Assembly: GCF_001613305.1 (NCBI RefSeq)
Contig: NZ_BDCC01000016.1
Span: 1 to 64,000 of the forward strand
Source: Nocardia vaccinii NBRC 15922
GTDB lineage: Bacteria > Actinomycetota > Actinomycetes > Mycobacteriales > Mycobacteriaceae
Direction: 5' to 3'
DNA: 64,000 bases
Position numbers and translations under genes: made by a program. Below are positions 1 to 8,663 of this stretch, piece by piece. A model generated the notes under the pieces. The model was not told where the DNA came from and searched no databases. It was given only the letters and a program-made list of their open reading frames with translations. Positions within the stretch are counted from its first letter, which is position 1. Each line of letters starts with the position of its first letter.

Positions 1-128
1 GCCTCGTCGAGCGTCAGGCCGATCGCGTCGACGCTGTCGGATTCGTTATCGGAGCCGGTCGGATAGCCATTGAGAAGTCCCACTTTGATCGAGGCCACCG
101 AGCCGAAGGCACGTTCAGGTTCCACCAT
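1..128 (-). CDS. ABC transporter substrate-binding protein, N-terminal part (cut by window edge)
   Basis: Reading leftward from an ATG at 128, the frame stays open to the window edge and gives about 42 residues. They include IKVGLLNGYPTG followed by an acidic stretch and AIGLTLDE. This resembles the beginning of the periplasmic-binding-protein domain of branched-chain-amino-acid-type ABC transporters found in actinobacterial catabolic clusters. No signal peptide is seen, so the start may lie elsewhere. The gene is divergent from the TetR gene, about 40 bases away, which suggests that the regulator controls uptake. The family assignment rests on a short piece and is tentative. Confidence 0.5.
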   Translation of the reverse strand, partial: MVEPERAFGSVASIKVGLLNGYPTGSDNESDSVDAIGLTLDE

Positions 129-168
129 GGCATCAACATACGCTGTGATGGTTGATAAACTCGGCGGT

Positions 169-807
169 ATGACAAAACGTGGAGGCAGCGACGAGCAGCG
201 TCGCGCTCGCGGCGAGCAGACCCGCCGTGCCCTCGTCTCCGCCGGACGCACACTGTTCGTCGAACCCGGCTACTTCGCGGTCAGCATCGCGGATATCGTC
301 GACCACGCCGGCGTCGGCAGCCGCGGCGCCTTCTACCACCACTTCGCAGATAAGGTCGCCCTGTTCCGAGCCGTATTCGCCGAAGTGGAGCAGGATCTCG
401 TGCTGCGCGCGATCGCCGCACCCCCGTCCGGCGATCGGTGGGATCGGCTCAGCCAGGGGCTCCACGGATGCCTGGACGCCGCTCTGGATCCCGAAGTCCA
501 GCGAATTGTCCTGATCGATGGCCCCGTAGTTCTCGGCTGGCGCCGTCTTCGCGACATCGAGGATGCGGGAAGCATTTCGATGGTCGAAGAGGCGCTGCGG
601 CGCGCCATCTCCGAAGGAACGATCGATGAACAGCCCGTCCGCGAGCTGGCACACATGCTGCTGGCGGCAGCGGAGGAGGCGGCGCTGATGGTCGCGCATT
701 CCACCGACCCGGCAAGCGCCAAGCGGACCGCCGGGGCCGTGCTGGATCGGTTTCTGCGCAGTCTCGCGCCGCAGGATCTTCCCGCGCGTACGCGCGGCCA
801 CCGGTAG
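169..807 (+). CDS. TetR/AcrR family transcriptional regulator
   Basis: A 212-residue protein with an N-terminal TetR DNA-binding domain. The helix-turn-helix lies around SIADIVDHAGVGSRGAFYHHF, followed by DKVALFRAVF, and an all-helical ligand domain follows. The ATG at 169 was chosen because the usual TetR N-terminus (ARGEQTRRALVSAGRTLF) begins shortly after it. In-frame ATGs at 127 and 148 would add residues unlike the family. The gene lies between a divergent transporter gene and the amidohydrolase operon at 940, and is a candidate regulator of both. The ligand is unknown. Confidence 0.88.
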   Translation: MTKRGGSDEQRRARGEQTRRALVSAGRTLFVEPGYFAVSIADIVDHAGVGSRGAFYHHFADKVALFRAVFAEVEQDLVLRAIAAPPSGDRWDRLSQGLHGCLDAALDPEVQRIVLIDGPVVLGWRRLRDIEDAGSISMVEEALRRAISEGTIDEQPVRELAHMLLAAAEEAALMVAHSTDPASAKRTAGAVLDRFLRSLAPQDLPARTRGHR

Positions 808-839
808 GTCACAAAGCGCCCTCGATCAGTGGAAATGGC

Positions 840-860
840 CATTTACGTATTTTGACTATG
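840..860 (+). promoter_or_regulatory. Putative operator with ATTTACGTA core, upstream of the amidohydrolase operon
   Basis: ATTTACGTA lies at 841-849, about 90 bases before the GTG at 940. The flanking bases match the site at 19939-19959 over most of 21 positions. The same core occurs at 11882 and, inverted, at 19013. Function as an operator is inferred from the recurrence only. Confidence 0.4.
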
Positions 861-939
861 CTCACTCTCCCAACCTGATAGCGTCACTTCTAGCGTGATC
901 CATTGAGCGCGCACGCATGCGCTCGAGCTAGGAGGTACC

Positions 940-2220
940 GTGCAGGCCGACGACATGATCCTGGTGAGCGTGGACGACCATCTGGTCGAGCCGCCCACCC
1001 TGTTCGACGGGAGGCTTCCCGCCAAGTTCGCCGCCGACGCACCCCGCGTCGTGCGCCAGGACAACGGTGCCGAGGTCTGGAAGTTCAACGGCGCCATCGT
1101 GCCGAACATCGGACTCAACGCCGTGGCCGGCAGACCGCGCGAAGAGTACGGTGTCGAGCCGACCGCCTTCGATGAGATGCGGCCGGGCTGCTACGACATC
1201 CACGAACGCGTCAAAGATATGAACGCCGGCGGCGTGCTGGGCTCGATGTGCTTTCCCTCGTTCCCCGGCTTCGCCGGCCGCCTTTTCGCCACCGCCGAGG
1301 ACAAGGACCTCGCACTCGCGGTGACTCGAGCCTACAACGATTGGCATATCGACGAATGGTGCGGCAGCTATCCGGGCCGGTTCATCCCGATGGCGCTACC
1401 CATCCTCTGGGATGCGGAGTTGTGCGCGAAGGAGATTCGCCGCAACGCTGAAAAGGGCTGTCACTCACTGAGTTTCACCGAGAACCCGGCGACCCTGGGA
1501 TATCCGAGTTTCCACGACGAATACTGGGATCCGATGTGGCGCGCAGCGTCCGACACCGGAACCGTCGTATCTGTGCACCTCGGTTCGAGTGGCAAGATCA
1601 CGATGACCGCGCAGAACGCCCCGATCGACGTCATGATCACCCTGCAGCCGATGAACGTCTGCTCGGCGGCCGCCGATCTGCTGTGGTCCAGGGTCGTGAA
1701 AGAGTTTCCGGACCTTCGGTTCGCGCTGTCGGAGGGCGGAACGGGCTGGATACCCTACTTCATCGACCGCCTCGATCGCACCTACGAGATGCACCACCTG
1801 TGGACCGGCCAGGATTTCGGCAGGAAACTGCCCAGCGACGTCTTCCGGGAGCGCTTCCTCACTTGCTTCATCTCCGACCCCATAGGCATCAAACTGCGCC
1901 ACGACATCGGGATCGACAACATCGCGTGGGAGTGCGACTACCCGCATTCCGATTCGTCATGGCCCCGGGCCGCCGAGGAACTGGCCGGGGTCACCGACGG
2001 CGTCAGCGACGACGACGTGAACAAGATCACCTTCGAAAATGCCTGTCGCTGGTACTCATTCGACCCGTTCTCCCATCGAACACGGGAAAAGTGCACCGTG
2101 GGCGCCCTGCGCGCCGAAGCCGGCGACCACGACGTCGCGACCCGCAGCTACGACCACGGCAGGTTCGAACGCAAAGTCGGAGTCTCGTTGGGATCGTTCA
2201 GCAAGGCCGCCGATGTCTGA
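940..2220 (+). CDS. Amidohydrolase_2 family metal-dependent hydrolase or decarboxylase
   Basis: A 426-residue protein of the amidohydrolase-related (PF04909) TIM-barrel family, which includes gamma-resorcylate and ACMS decarboxylases as well as C-C and C-N hydrolases. The N-terminal metal motif is D12-D13-H14 followed by LVEPP. A strand with VSVHLGS supplies a His, and WECDYPHSDSSWP carries the late Asp. The GTG start at 940 has AGGAGG immediately upstream (930-935). It heads an operon whose next gene overlaps it by 8 bases. Two other members of this family lie at 14259 and 33162. In such clusters they probably act on ring-derived intermediates, but the reaction cannot be told from sequence. 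Confidence 0.85.
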   Translation: MQADDMILVSVDDHLVEPPTLFDGRLPAKFAADAPRVVRQDNGAEVWKFNGAIVPNIGLNAVAGRPREEYGVEPTAFDEMRPGCYDIHERVKDMNAGGVLGSMCFPSFPGFAGRLFATAEDKDLALAVTRAYNDWHIDEWCGSYPGRFIPMALPILWDAELCAKEIRRNAEKGCHSLSFTENPATLGYPSFHDEYWDPMWRAASDTGTVVSVHLGSSGKITMTAQNAPIDVMITLQPMNVCSAAADLLWSRVVKEFPDLRFALSEGGTGWIPYFIDRLDRTYEMHHLWTGQDFGRKLPSDVFRERFLTCFISDPIGIKLRHDIGIDNIAWECDYPHSDSSWPRAAEELAGVTDGVSDDDVNKITFENACRWYSFDPFSHRTREKCTVGALRAEAGDHDVATRSYDHGRFERKVGVSLGSFSKAADV

Positions 2221-2995
2221 CGACGCGCCTACACGTATCGCTGTCGTGGGTGCGTCCGCGGGGCTCGGCCGCTGTATCGGGGTGGGCCTGGGGCAGCGAG
2301 GAGCGCAGGTCGCGCTGTTGGCGCGACGCCATGATCGGCTCGTCGACGCCGCCGAGGAGGCCGGCAACGGTGCGGTCGCGGTCGTCTGCGATGTCACCGA
2401 CAACGATTCCTGCACAAGGGCGATCAAGGAGGCCGTCGAAGCGCTCGGGGGACTCGACGCGCTCGTTTACACCACGGGTGTAGGCGTGCTCGCTCATCTG
2501 TCCGAGGTCACCGCAGACCAATGGGCGAACTTGTTCGCCACCAACGTCACCGGCGCCGCCCTGGTGACCGCGGCGGCCGTCCCGCACCTCTCGGCCTCGG
2601 GCGGGTCGGCCCTATACCTGTCCTCGCTCAGCGCTTCCTTCACGACTCCGTGGCCGATGCTGGGTTCCTACGCGGTGAGCAAGGCCGCGCTGGACAAGCT
2701 GGTCGAAGCGTGGCGCGTCGAACATCCGGACATCGGGTTCACCCGGCTGGCTGTCGGAGACAGCCTCGGCGGACGCGGCGATTCGCAGACCGAATTCAAC
2801 AAATCCTGGGAACCAGGAGCTCTCACGGCAGCGATCGACTTCTGGATGGCGCACGGCTACATGCAGGGCGGTCTGGTCAACGTGGATCACCTGGTCGACG
2901 CGGTCGACGCGGTAATTCATTGCGGCAAGAGCAGTTTCATTCCAGAGCTGGTACTGGCTCCGCGCCCCTCCGGCCTCGTGAAAGAGATCAGATGA
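2213..2995 (+). CDS. SDR family NAD(P)-dependent oxidoreductase
   Basis: A 260-residue short-chain dehydrogenase. The nucleotide motif GASAGLGR lies near residue 12, followed by an ARR basic pair that would favour NADP. The catalytic serine region is LSSLSASF and the YxxxK pair lies in YAVSKAALDK. The classical NNAG is replaced by TTGVG. The ATG at 2213 overlaps the amidohydrolase stop by 8 bases, and the gene ends in an ATGA overlap with the aldehyde dehydrogenase, so the three are translationally coupled. It presumably interconverts an alcohol and a ketone in the same pathway. Confidence 0.88.
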   Translation: MSDDAPTRIAVVGASAGLGRCIGVGLGQRGAQVALLARRHDRLVDAAEEAGNGAVAVVCDVTDNDSCTRAIKEAVEALGGLDALVYTTGVGVLAHLSEVTADQWANLFATNVTGAALVTAAAVPHLSASGGSALYLSSLSASFTTPWPMLGSYAVSKAALDKLVEAWRVEHPDIGFTRLAVGDSLGGRGDSQTEFNKSWEPGALTAAIDFWMAHGYMQGGLVNVDHLVDAVDAVIHCGKSSFIPELVLAPRPSGLVKEIR

Positions 2996-4455
2996 CATAC
3001 GAACACCGCATGTTGATCGACGGTGAACTCGTCGAATCGGAGTCCGGTCGGTACTTCGACAACGTCAACCCCGCCACCGAGGAAGTCATCGGGCGCACCA
3101 CCGACGGCAACCGAGCCGATATGGAACGCGCCGTCGCCGCGGCCAGATCGGCATTCGACGACACCGACTGGTCCCGCGACCACGATGCCCGCGCGAAGGG
3201 CCTGCGGCAGCTGCAGGCCGCCCTGGAAGCCGAGCGTGAGGAATTGCGGAGCGAGCTCGTCGCCGAGGTGGGCTGTCCGGTACTGAGCACCTACGGTCCA
3301 CAGCTGGACGTGCCGTTGAAAGAGGCGCTGTCGTGGCCGGCCGACATGATCAGCGAATTCCCTTGGAAGCGAGCACTTCCGGACAAGGACGCTTTCGGCC
3401 TCGGCACACCGACCGCACGCGAGGTGTGGAAGGAGCCCGTCGGTGTGGTCGGGACCGTGGTTCCCTGGAACTTCCCCCTGGAGATCACCCTGAACAAGCT
3501 CGGCCCCGTACTGGCGATGGGAAACACCTGTGTCCTCAAGCCCGCACCGGACACGCCGTGGAACGCCACCAGGATCGGTCGTTTGATCGCCGAACACACC
3601 GACATTCCCGCGGGCGTCGTCAATATCGTCACCTCCTCGGACCACCTTGTCGGAGAAGTACTTTCGACCTCTCCGGCTGTGGATATGGTGGCATTCACCG
3701 GATCCACCGCCACCGGTCGCCGCATCATGGCCGCCGCCGCGGAGACCGTCAAGCCGGCCTTTCTCGAACTCGGCGGCAAATCGGTGTACCTGGTACTCGA
3801 TGCGGACAACCTGGCCGGCACGGTGGCCGGCGCGGCTTTCGTGTGCATGCACGCCGGGCAGGGTTGTGCGATGTCGACCCGTCTCGTGGTGCCCAACTCG
3901 TGCTACGACGAGGCCGTGGAGATCGTCAGGGCGGCGATGGAGAAAACCAAATACGGAGACCCGACGGACCCCTCCGTGCTCCAGGGCCCGCTGGTGTCCA
4001 AACGGCAACAGGAACGAGTGCTGGGCTACATCGAAAAGGGTAAGCAGGAAGGCGCACGCCTGGTCACCGGCGGTGGCGTGCCAAAGGATACGCCCCGGGG
4101 ATACTTCGTGGAGCCGACCCTGTTCGCGAACGTCGACAACCGGATGACGATCGCTCAGGAAGAGATCTTCGGCCCCGTACTCGTCGTTATCGGCTTCGAT
4201 GATGACGACGACGCCGTCCGGATAGCCAACGAGTCGATCTACGGGCTCTCCGGCAACATCTTCTGCTCGGACCTGGAACGCGCGAAGAACGTCGCCGGAC
4301 GCATACGCACGGGCACGCTCGGAATCAACGGTGGGCTGTGGTACGGAGCCGATGCCCCGTTCGGGGGGTACAAACAGTCGGGCGTCGGCAGACAGTGCGG
4401 TATCGAGGGTCTCGAGATCTTCACCGAGACGAAAACTGTCGGGTGGCCGGCGTGA
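2992..4455 (+). CDS. Aldehyde dehydrogenase family protein
   Basis: A 487-residue NAD(P)-dependent aldehyde dehydrogenase of normal length. It has VPWNFPLE, FTGSTATGR, the general base Glu259 in LELGGKS and the nucleophile Cys292 in GQGCAMSTR. The start ATG at 2992 overlaps the stop of the SDR gene. Together with the alcohol dehydrogenase 28 bases downstream, it could take an alcohol through the aldehyde to the acid, which would then be activated to a CoA ester by one of the ligases in the window. Confidence 0.92.
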   Translation: MTYEHRMLIDGELVESESGRYFDNVNPATEEVIGRTTDGNRADMERAVAAARSAFDDTDWSRDHDARAKGLRQLQAALEAEREELRSELVAEVGCPVLSTYGPQLDVPLKEALSWPADMISEFPWKRALPDKDAFGLGTPTAREVWKEPVGVVGTVVPWNFPLEITLNKLGPVLAMGNTCVLKPAPDTPWNATRIGRLIAEHTDIPAGVVNIVTSSDHLVGEVLSTSPAVDMVAFTGSTATGRRIMAAAAETVKPAFLELGGKSVYLVLDADNLAGTVAGAAFVCMHAGQGCAMSTRLVVPNSCYDEAVEIVRAAMEKTKYGDPTDPSVLQGPLVSKRQQERVLGYIEKGKQEGARLVTGGGVPKDTPRGYFVEPTLFANVDNRMTIAQEEIFGPVLVVIGFDDDDDAVRIANESIYGLSGNIFCSDLERAKNVAGRIRTGTLGINGGLWYGADAPFGGYKQSGVGRQCGIEGLEIFTETKTVGWPA

Positions 4456-4483
4456 GACGCTCGAGTGTGTACGAGGAGAAATC

Positions 4484-5656
4484 ATGAAATCCCTGGCAGC
4501 GGTGCTGCATGGCGTCGGAACAGACTGGGAAGTCACCGAGATCGAACTGGACCCACCCAAGACGGGCGAGGTTCTGGTGAAGATGAGCACCGCGGGCGTG
4601 TGCCACTCCGATGATCACTTCTATACCGGTGACAGCGTACCGAGCGACGACATGCTCGAAATGATGCGTGCCGCTGGTCTTCCCGTGCCGGACTTCTTCC
4701 CGATGCTCGGCGGGCACGAGGGTGCTGGTGTCATCGAGGCGGTCGGACCGGGGGTCACGTCTCTGCAGCCGGGCGACCATGTCGCCGTCTCGTTTCTGCC
4801 GGCCTGTGGAAGTTGCCGCTGGTGCGCTTCGGGTTACAGCTATCTGTGCGATATCGGCGCCGACCTGCACAGCAAGCAGATGACCACCGACGGCACCGCC
4901 CGGCGGCATCTGGCCGGCGGAGCGGATCTGATGGCGATGATGCAGGTCGGCACCTTCTCCGAGTATGTCGTGGCATCGGAACGATCACTCATCAAAGTCC
5001 ACGAGTGGATTCCACTCGACGCCGCCTCACTCGTATCCTGTGGTGTCACAACAGGTTTCGGCTCCGGGTCGATCGCCGCGGGAACCGTCCCGGGCGATAC
5101 TGTGGTGGTTGTCGGCGCCGGCGGGATCGGCATGAACGCGGTGCAAGGCGCGAAAGTCGCAGGGGCCAAGCATGTCGTGGTCGTCGACCCGGTCGAATTC
5201 AAGCGCGAGGTCGCACCGGATTTCGGGGCCACCCACGCCGTCGCCGATATCGGCGTTGCCCTGGAACTGGTCAAGGAGCTGACCTGGGGGGTGATGGCCG
5301 ACCGGGTCATCCTCACCGCGGGAGTCGTGCACACCGATCTCGTAGGGGCGGGAATGATGTTGACACGCAAGGGCGGGACGTGCCTGCTGACCGGTATGAC
5401 CCCGGTATCGGAGATGTCGGTCCCGCTGATCCTGGCCGATATGGTGAATTCCTGTAAGACCCTGAAAGGCATGCTGTACGGGGGCATGAATCCCCGCGCC
5501 AGTATGCCGCAGTTGCTGTCGATGTACGAGGCGGGAACCATCAAACTCGATGAGTTGATCACTCACCGATATCCCCTGGAGCAGATCAACGAGGCGATGA
5601 AGGACCTACGCGAGGGACGCAATATCCGCGGCGTCATCGACTTCTCGCTCTCCTGA
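4484..5656 (+). CDS. Zinc-type alcohol dehydrogenase, NDMA-dependent (mycofactocin-associated) type
   Basis: A 390-residue medium-chain dehydrogenase. Catalytic zinc ligands are visible at C40 in GVCHSDDH and in GGHEGAG. Structural zinc cysteines lie in CGSCRWC followed by a fourth Cys. The dinucleotide motif is GAGGIGMNAVQGAK. The insertion between the first Cys region and GGHEGAG (YTGDSVPSDDMLEMM) is typical of nicotinoprotein alcohol dehydrogenases that are assayed with NDMA and in vivo use mycofactocin. GAGGAG-like bases at 4473-4478 support the ATG at 4484. No mycofactocin biosynthesis gene lies in the window, so the cofactor would have to be made elsewhere. Confidence 0.85.
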   Translation: MKSLAAVLHGVGTDWEVTEIELDPPKTGEVLVKMSTAGVCHSDDHFYTGDSVPSDDMLEMMRAAGLPVPDFFPMLGGHEGAGVIEAVGPGVTSLQPGDHVAVSFLPACGSCRWCASGYSYLCDIGADLHSKQMTTDGTARRHLAGGADLMAMMQVGTFSEYVVASERSLIKVHEWIPLDAASLVSCGVTTGFGSGSIAAGTVPGDTVVVVGAGGIGMNAVQGAKVAGAKHVVVVDPVEFKREVAPDFGATHAVADIGVALELVKELTWGVMADRVILTAGVVHTDLVGAGMMLTRKGGTCLLTGMTPVSEMSVPLILADMVNSCKTLKGMLYGGMNPRASMPQLLSMYEAGTIKLDELITHRYPLEQINEAMKDLREGRNIRGVIDFSLS

Positions 5657-5670
5657 AATACATTCCGCCG

Positions 5671-5707
5671 TACGGTGCCCGCAACCTCGTTGGCCGCGGG
5701 CACCGTA
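5671..5707. terminator. Bidirectional hairpin terminator
   Basis: A perfect 12-bp inverted repeat (arms 5671-5682 and 5696-5707, loop 13) lies between the convergent alcohol dehydrogenase and nitroreductase genes. No T-run follows, as is common in actinobacteria. Confidence 0.6.
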
Positions 5708-5737
5708 TTCCGGTGGGCAATGGACGATGACTACCGC

Positions 5738-6403
5738 TCAACGATGGTTACCGCTCATCGACCACGCCCGCTCCCAGCAGTCGATGGCCACCATCTCCTC
5801 GAAAGGTTTGCGCCGCACTTCGTGATGTCGCCCCTTGGGCCAACCCGCGGTGATCAGCGCGGCGACCCGCCAGTCGGCGGGGATGCCGATGCTCGCGCGC
5901 AGCTCGTCTTCACATTGGTCCTGCCACAGGGTGATTGCGGCGCCCAGCCCCTGAGCACGAGCCGCGAGCAAGAAGTTCTGCACCGCCGGATAGAGCGAAC
6001 CGCCCTGCTGGAAGTCACTGACGCCGCGCTGCGGCTGCGTGCAGCACACGACACACACCGGAGCGTCGCCACCGTGGTTCATGTGTTCCCACATCGCGCG
6101 CAGCACCCGGGACTTGGCATCGGTCGCCGTGTCAGCCGGCCGTTCGAGATCGTAGAAGGCCGACATCTTGTCCCAGGTACGACGTGCGCCCTCGGTGATG
6201 ACCGCACGTACCGCAGCCGAACGGATGACAACGAACCGCCATTGCTGTTGGTTACCTCCCGAAGGCGCCCATGACGCAGCTCGCAGACAGGTCTCCAGCA
6301 CCGAGTCCGCGACCGGCTCCGGCCGATACCGGCGGACCGCACTGGCTGTACTCATCACTGTCCAGACATCCGTGCTCACCGACGGAACCGCTTGCTCGCT
6401 CAC
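5738..6403 (-). CDS. Nitroreductase family protein
   Basis: A 221-residue FMN-dependent nitroreductase-fold protein. The N-terminal AVRRYRPEPV and the SWAPSGGNQQQWRFVV segment are the usual FMN-binding parts, and AQGLGAAITLW lies near the middle. The GTG at 6403 was chosen because it overlaps the stop of the upstream gene (GTGA). The longer frame from 6436 would run back into that gene. It is cotranscribed with the DapB-like reductase. The substrate could be a quinone, nitro compound or enone and cannot be told. Confidence 0.85.
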   Translation of the reverse strand: MSEQAVPSVSTDVWTVMSTASAVRRYRPEPVADSVLETCLRAASWAPSGGNQQQWRFVVIRSAAVRAVITEGARRTWDKMSAFYDLERPADTATDAKSRVLRAMWEHMNHGGDAPVCVVCCTQPQRGVSDFQQGGSLYPAVQNFLLAARAQGLGAAITLWQDQCEDELRASIGIPADWRVAALITAGWPKGRHHEVRRKPFEEMVAIDCWERAWSMSGNHR

Positions 6404-7509
6404 CGCAGCGCCTCCGCCGGCAGCACGCCACGCCACCGCCCGCCACGGATCGGCCCGGTCACCAGCGGCAGGTCGAGGGAGGACAGCAGCCCGGGCCGCG
6501 CGGCGATGACCGCGGGAATCGCATTGAGCTCACGCATCACCGTGGCATAGGTCAGGCCACGCAAATTGCTTCCGCGACCGTGCATTTCGAGGTCGAGAGT
6601 GTAGGTCGGCACACCCTCCACGATCACCCGGTAGCCACCCAGGGGCGAAGGATGCTTCGGCCACTCCGGGGCACTGTGTTCACCCATTCTGGTGATGTGC
6701 TCGAGCACGATGGCCGAGGCACCGTCGACGATCCCTTCGACACGAAACCGCATCGCCCCCACCGTCCCCGCTTCCACCACACCCGAGGCCACCTCGTATC
6801 GGCTATCACTGACCCACGCCTTCGAGGTGGTCACCACGGAATCGAGCGTGAGTCCCAGACCATCGGCCAGCAGGTGCACGACCGGCGCCCAGAGCGCCTG
6901 CAGCCGCTTGGTGTCGTTGAGCGGAACGGGCGCGTCCGGCGGATGGGCGAATCCCATGAAGTCGAACATGATGTCCGGCTGGTTGATACCGCCGTAGTCC
7001 AATATTTCCTGCATCGTGATGCTGTCGATATGGCTACAAAAACCGGAGAGAACAAGAGGCAATATGTCATTGACCCACCCCGGGTCCACACCGCTGTTGA
7101 AGAAGCTGGACTTCCCCGCGGCACAGGCGGCCTCGAGCAGCTCGACGGTTTCGGCGTCGGCAGCCGGCGGATAGCACATCGGAACCAGCGACGTGCACAC
7201 CACGTTCTTACCTGCCCGCAGACATCGCGCGATATCGTGGGCCGCCTCGGTGTACCGGTAATCACCCGACGCGAAGTAGGCGACGACGTCCGCGGGAACC
7301 GCGAGTGCCGCATCGATATCGGGAGTCGCGATGACCCCGGTCTCGGGCATTCCGCACAGCTCTCCGGCATCGCGGCCGTGCTTGTCCGCGCCGTGCACAA
7401 CCACACCCGCCAGCTCCAGACCTGGGTGGCCGATGATCGCCCGCAACGCGGCAACACCGACTTGCCCTGGACCCCAGAGGATCACACGCGGCTTCCTGTC
7501 CGTGCTCAT
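6400..7509 (-). CDS. DapB-like NAD(P)-dependent dehydrogenase
   Basis: A 369-residue protein with an N-terminal Rossmann motif (VILWGPGQVGVAAL) as in dihydrodipicolinate reductases and 2,4-diaminopentanoate dehydrogenases. It continues into a C-terminal domain typical of the actinobacterial dihydrodipicolinate-reductase-like proteins found in lipid and steroid clusters. The FNSGVDPGWVNDILPL segment is characteristic of that group. It is the first gene of a two-gene leftward unit with the nitroreductase. A role in lysine synthesis is unlikely in this context. The true substrate is unknown. Confidence 0.75.
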   Translation of the reverse strand: MSTDRKPRVILWGPGQVGVAALRAIIGHPGLELAGVVVHGADKHGRDAGELCGMPETGVIATPDIDAALAVPADVVAYFASGDYRYTEAAHDIARCLRAGKNVVCTSLVPMCYPPAADAETVELLEAACAAGKSSFFNSGVDPGWVNDILPLVLSGFCSHIDSITMQEILDYGGINQPDIMFDFMGFAHPPDAPVPLNDTKRLQALWAPVVHLLADGLGLTLDSVVTTSKAWVSDSRYEVASGVVEAGTVGAMRFRVEGIVDGASAIVLEHITRMGEHSAPEWPKHPSPLGGYRVIVEGVPTYTLDLEMHGRGSNLRGLTYATVMRELNAIPAVIAARPGLLSSLDLPLVTGPIRGGRWRGVLPAEALR

Positions 7510-7533
7510 CCCGTATCAACTCCTTGACCATCG

Positions 7534-7559
7534 TATATGAGAATTAATCTTCTCATATA
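7534..7559. promoter_or_regulatory. Perfect 10-bp inverted repeat, putative operator between divergent genes
   Basis: TATATGAGAA (7534-7543) and its exact complement TTCTCATATA (7550-7559) flank TTAATC. A further GAGAA follows at 7562-7566. The site lies 25 bases upstream of the DapB-like gene and about 100 upstream of the enoyl-CoA hydratase. Length and symmetry suit a TetR-type dimer. No regulator gene is adjacent. Confidence 0.6.
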
Positions 7560-7657
7560 TCGAGAATATATATTACCGTTTGACTGGGCCTCGTGTGATG
7601 CAGGCTGCACTGTGGCGAGCCGACCGCGCCGCGTAGGTCCGGACCAAGGAGGAGACC

Positions 7658-8590
7658 GTGAGCAACTACAAGTTCTTGAAGGTGGAGAGCCACGATGACG
7701 GAGCTATCGTGCGCCTGGTGCTGAACAGACCGGAGCAGCGCAACGCGCAGAACCGGGGAATGCTCGTCGAACTCGACGAAGCGTTCGCCACCGCCGAAGC
7801 CGACGACCGTGTCCGGGTCGTCATCCTCGCGGGCGAAGGAAAAATGTTCTCCTCGGGACACGACCTCGGATCCAAGGTCGCCGTCGCGGAATACAGCCCC
7901 GGACCGGATCAGCACCCCTCGGCACGCACCAACGGCGGCACCAGGGAAGGCGCCGAGAAGCGGATGCTGCAGGAATGGCACTACTTCTTCCAGAACACCA
8001 TGCGCTGGCGCAACCTTCGCAAGATCACCATCGCACAGGTGCACGGCGACGTCTTCTCGGCAGGACTGATGTTGATGTGGGCCTGCGATCTGATCGTCGG
8101 TAGCGAAGAGGTGCGGTTCGCCGACGTGGTCGGTACCCGGCTGGGCATGTGCGGGATGGAGTACTTCGGCCACCCATGGGAATTCGGACCCCGGCGCACG
8201 AAGGAGCTCATGCTGACCGGCGACGCCATCGATATCGAGGAAGCCTACCGACTGGGCATGGTGAGCAAGGTGTTCCCACTGAACGAACTGCCCGACCGCA
8301 CCCTGGAGCTGGCCCGGCGAATCGCCCAGGTTCCGACCATGGCGGCGCTGATGATCAAGGAATCGGTCAATCAGACGCTCGACAATATGGGCTTCTACAA
8401 CTCACTACAGGCGTGCTTCTCACTGCATCAACTCAACCATTCGCACTGGGCGGAAGTCCGCGAGGACAAGGTGCCCCGCGGCGACGAGGCCCACGGGGTA
8501 CCCGACTGGCGCACCGCGCCGCCTATCGTGGAATCTGTCAAAAACCAAGTGCGCGCGGATAATTCAGGCAGCGACGCACGGCCGCGGTAA
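7658..8590 (+). CDS. Enoyl-CoA hydratase/isomerase family protein
   Basis: A 310-residue crotonase-fold protein. The first oxyanion-hole segment is GKMFSSGHDLGSK near residue 65, and the second is HGDVFSAGLMLMWACDLIVGS. An unusually long loop (about 40 residues, GPDQHPSARTNGGTR onward) separates them, which is typical of the longer actinobacterial paralogues. The usual catalytic glutamates are not at their crotonase positions, so the reaction may be isomerisation or C-C bond hydrolysis rather than hydration. The GTG start has AAGGAGGAG just upstream. It is a single-gene unit divergent from the DapB-like gene. Confidence 0.85.
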   Translation: MSNYKFLKVESHDDGAIVRLVLNRPEQRNAQNRGMLVELDEAFATAEADDRVRVVILAGEGKMFSSGHDLGSKVAVAEYSPGPDQHPSARTNGGTREGAEKRMLQEWHYFFQNTMRWRNLRKITIAQVHGDVFSAGLMLMWACDLIVGSEEVRFADVVGTRLGMCGMEYFGHPWEFGPRRTKELMLTGDAIDIEEAYRLGMVSKVFPLNELPDRTLELARRIAQVPTMAALMIKESVNQTLDNMGFYNSLQACFSLHQLNHSHWAEVREDKVPRGDEAHGVPDWRTAPPIVESVKNQVRADNSGSDARPR

Positions 8591-8663
8591 GTCTGGCCTG
8601 AGGGTCACCCGTCGGCGCGGTTGCGGGGACATGATCCTGGCACCTGCGGTCGGGGCCCTCGGC

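Noticed and set aside
2917..4590. 557-codon leftward open frame
   Set aside because: It lies antisense to the well-conserved aldehyde dehydrogenase, has no recognisable domain, and reflects the third-codon GC bias of the real gene.
6400..7509. Lysine biosynthesis gene dapB
   Set aside because: At 369 residues it is too long, the C-terminal domain differs from DapB, and the partner is a nitroreductase.
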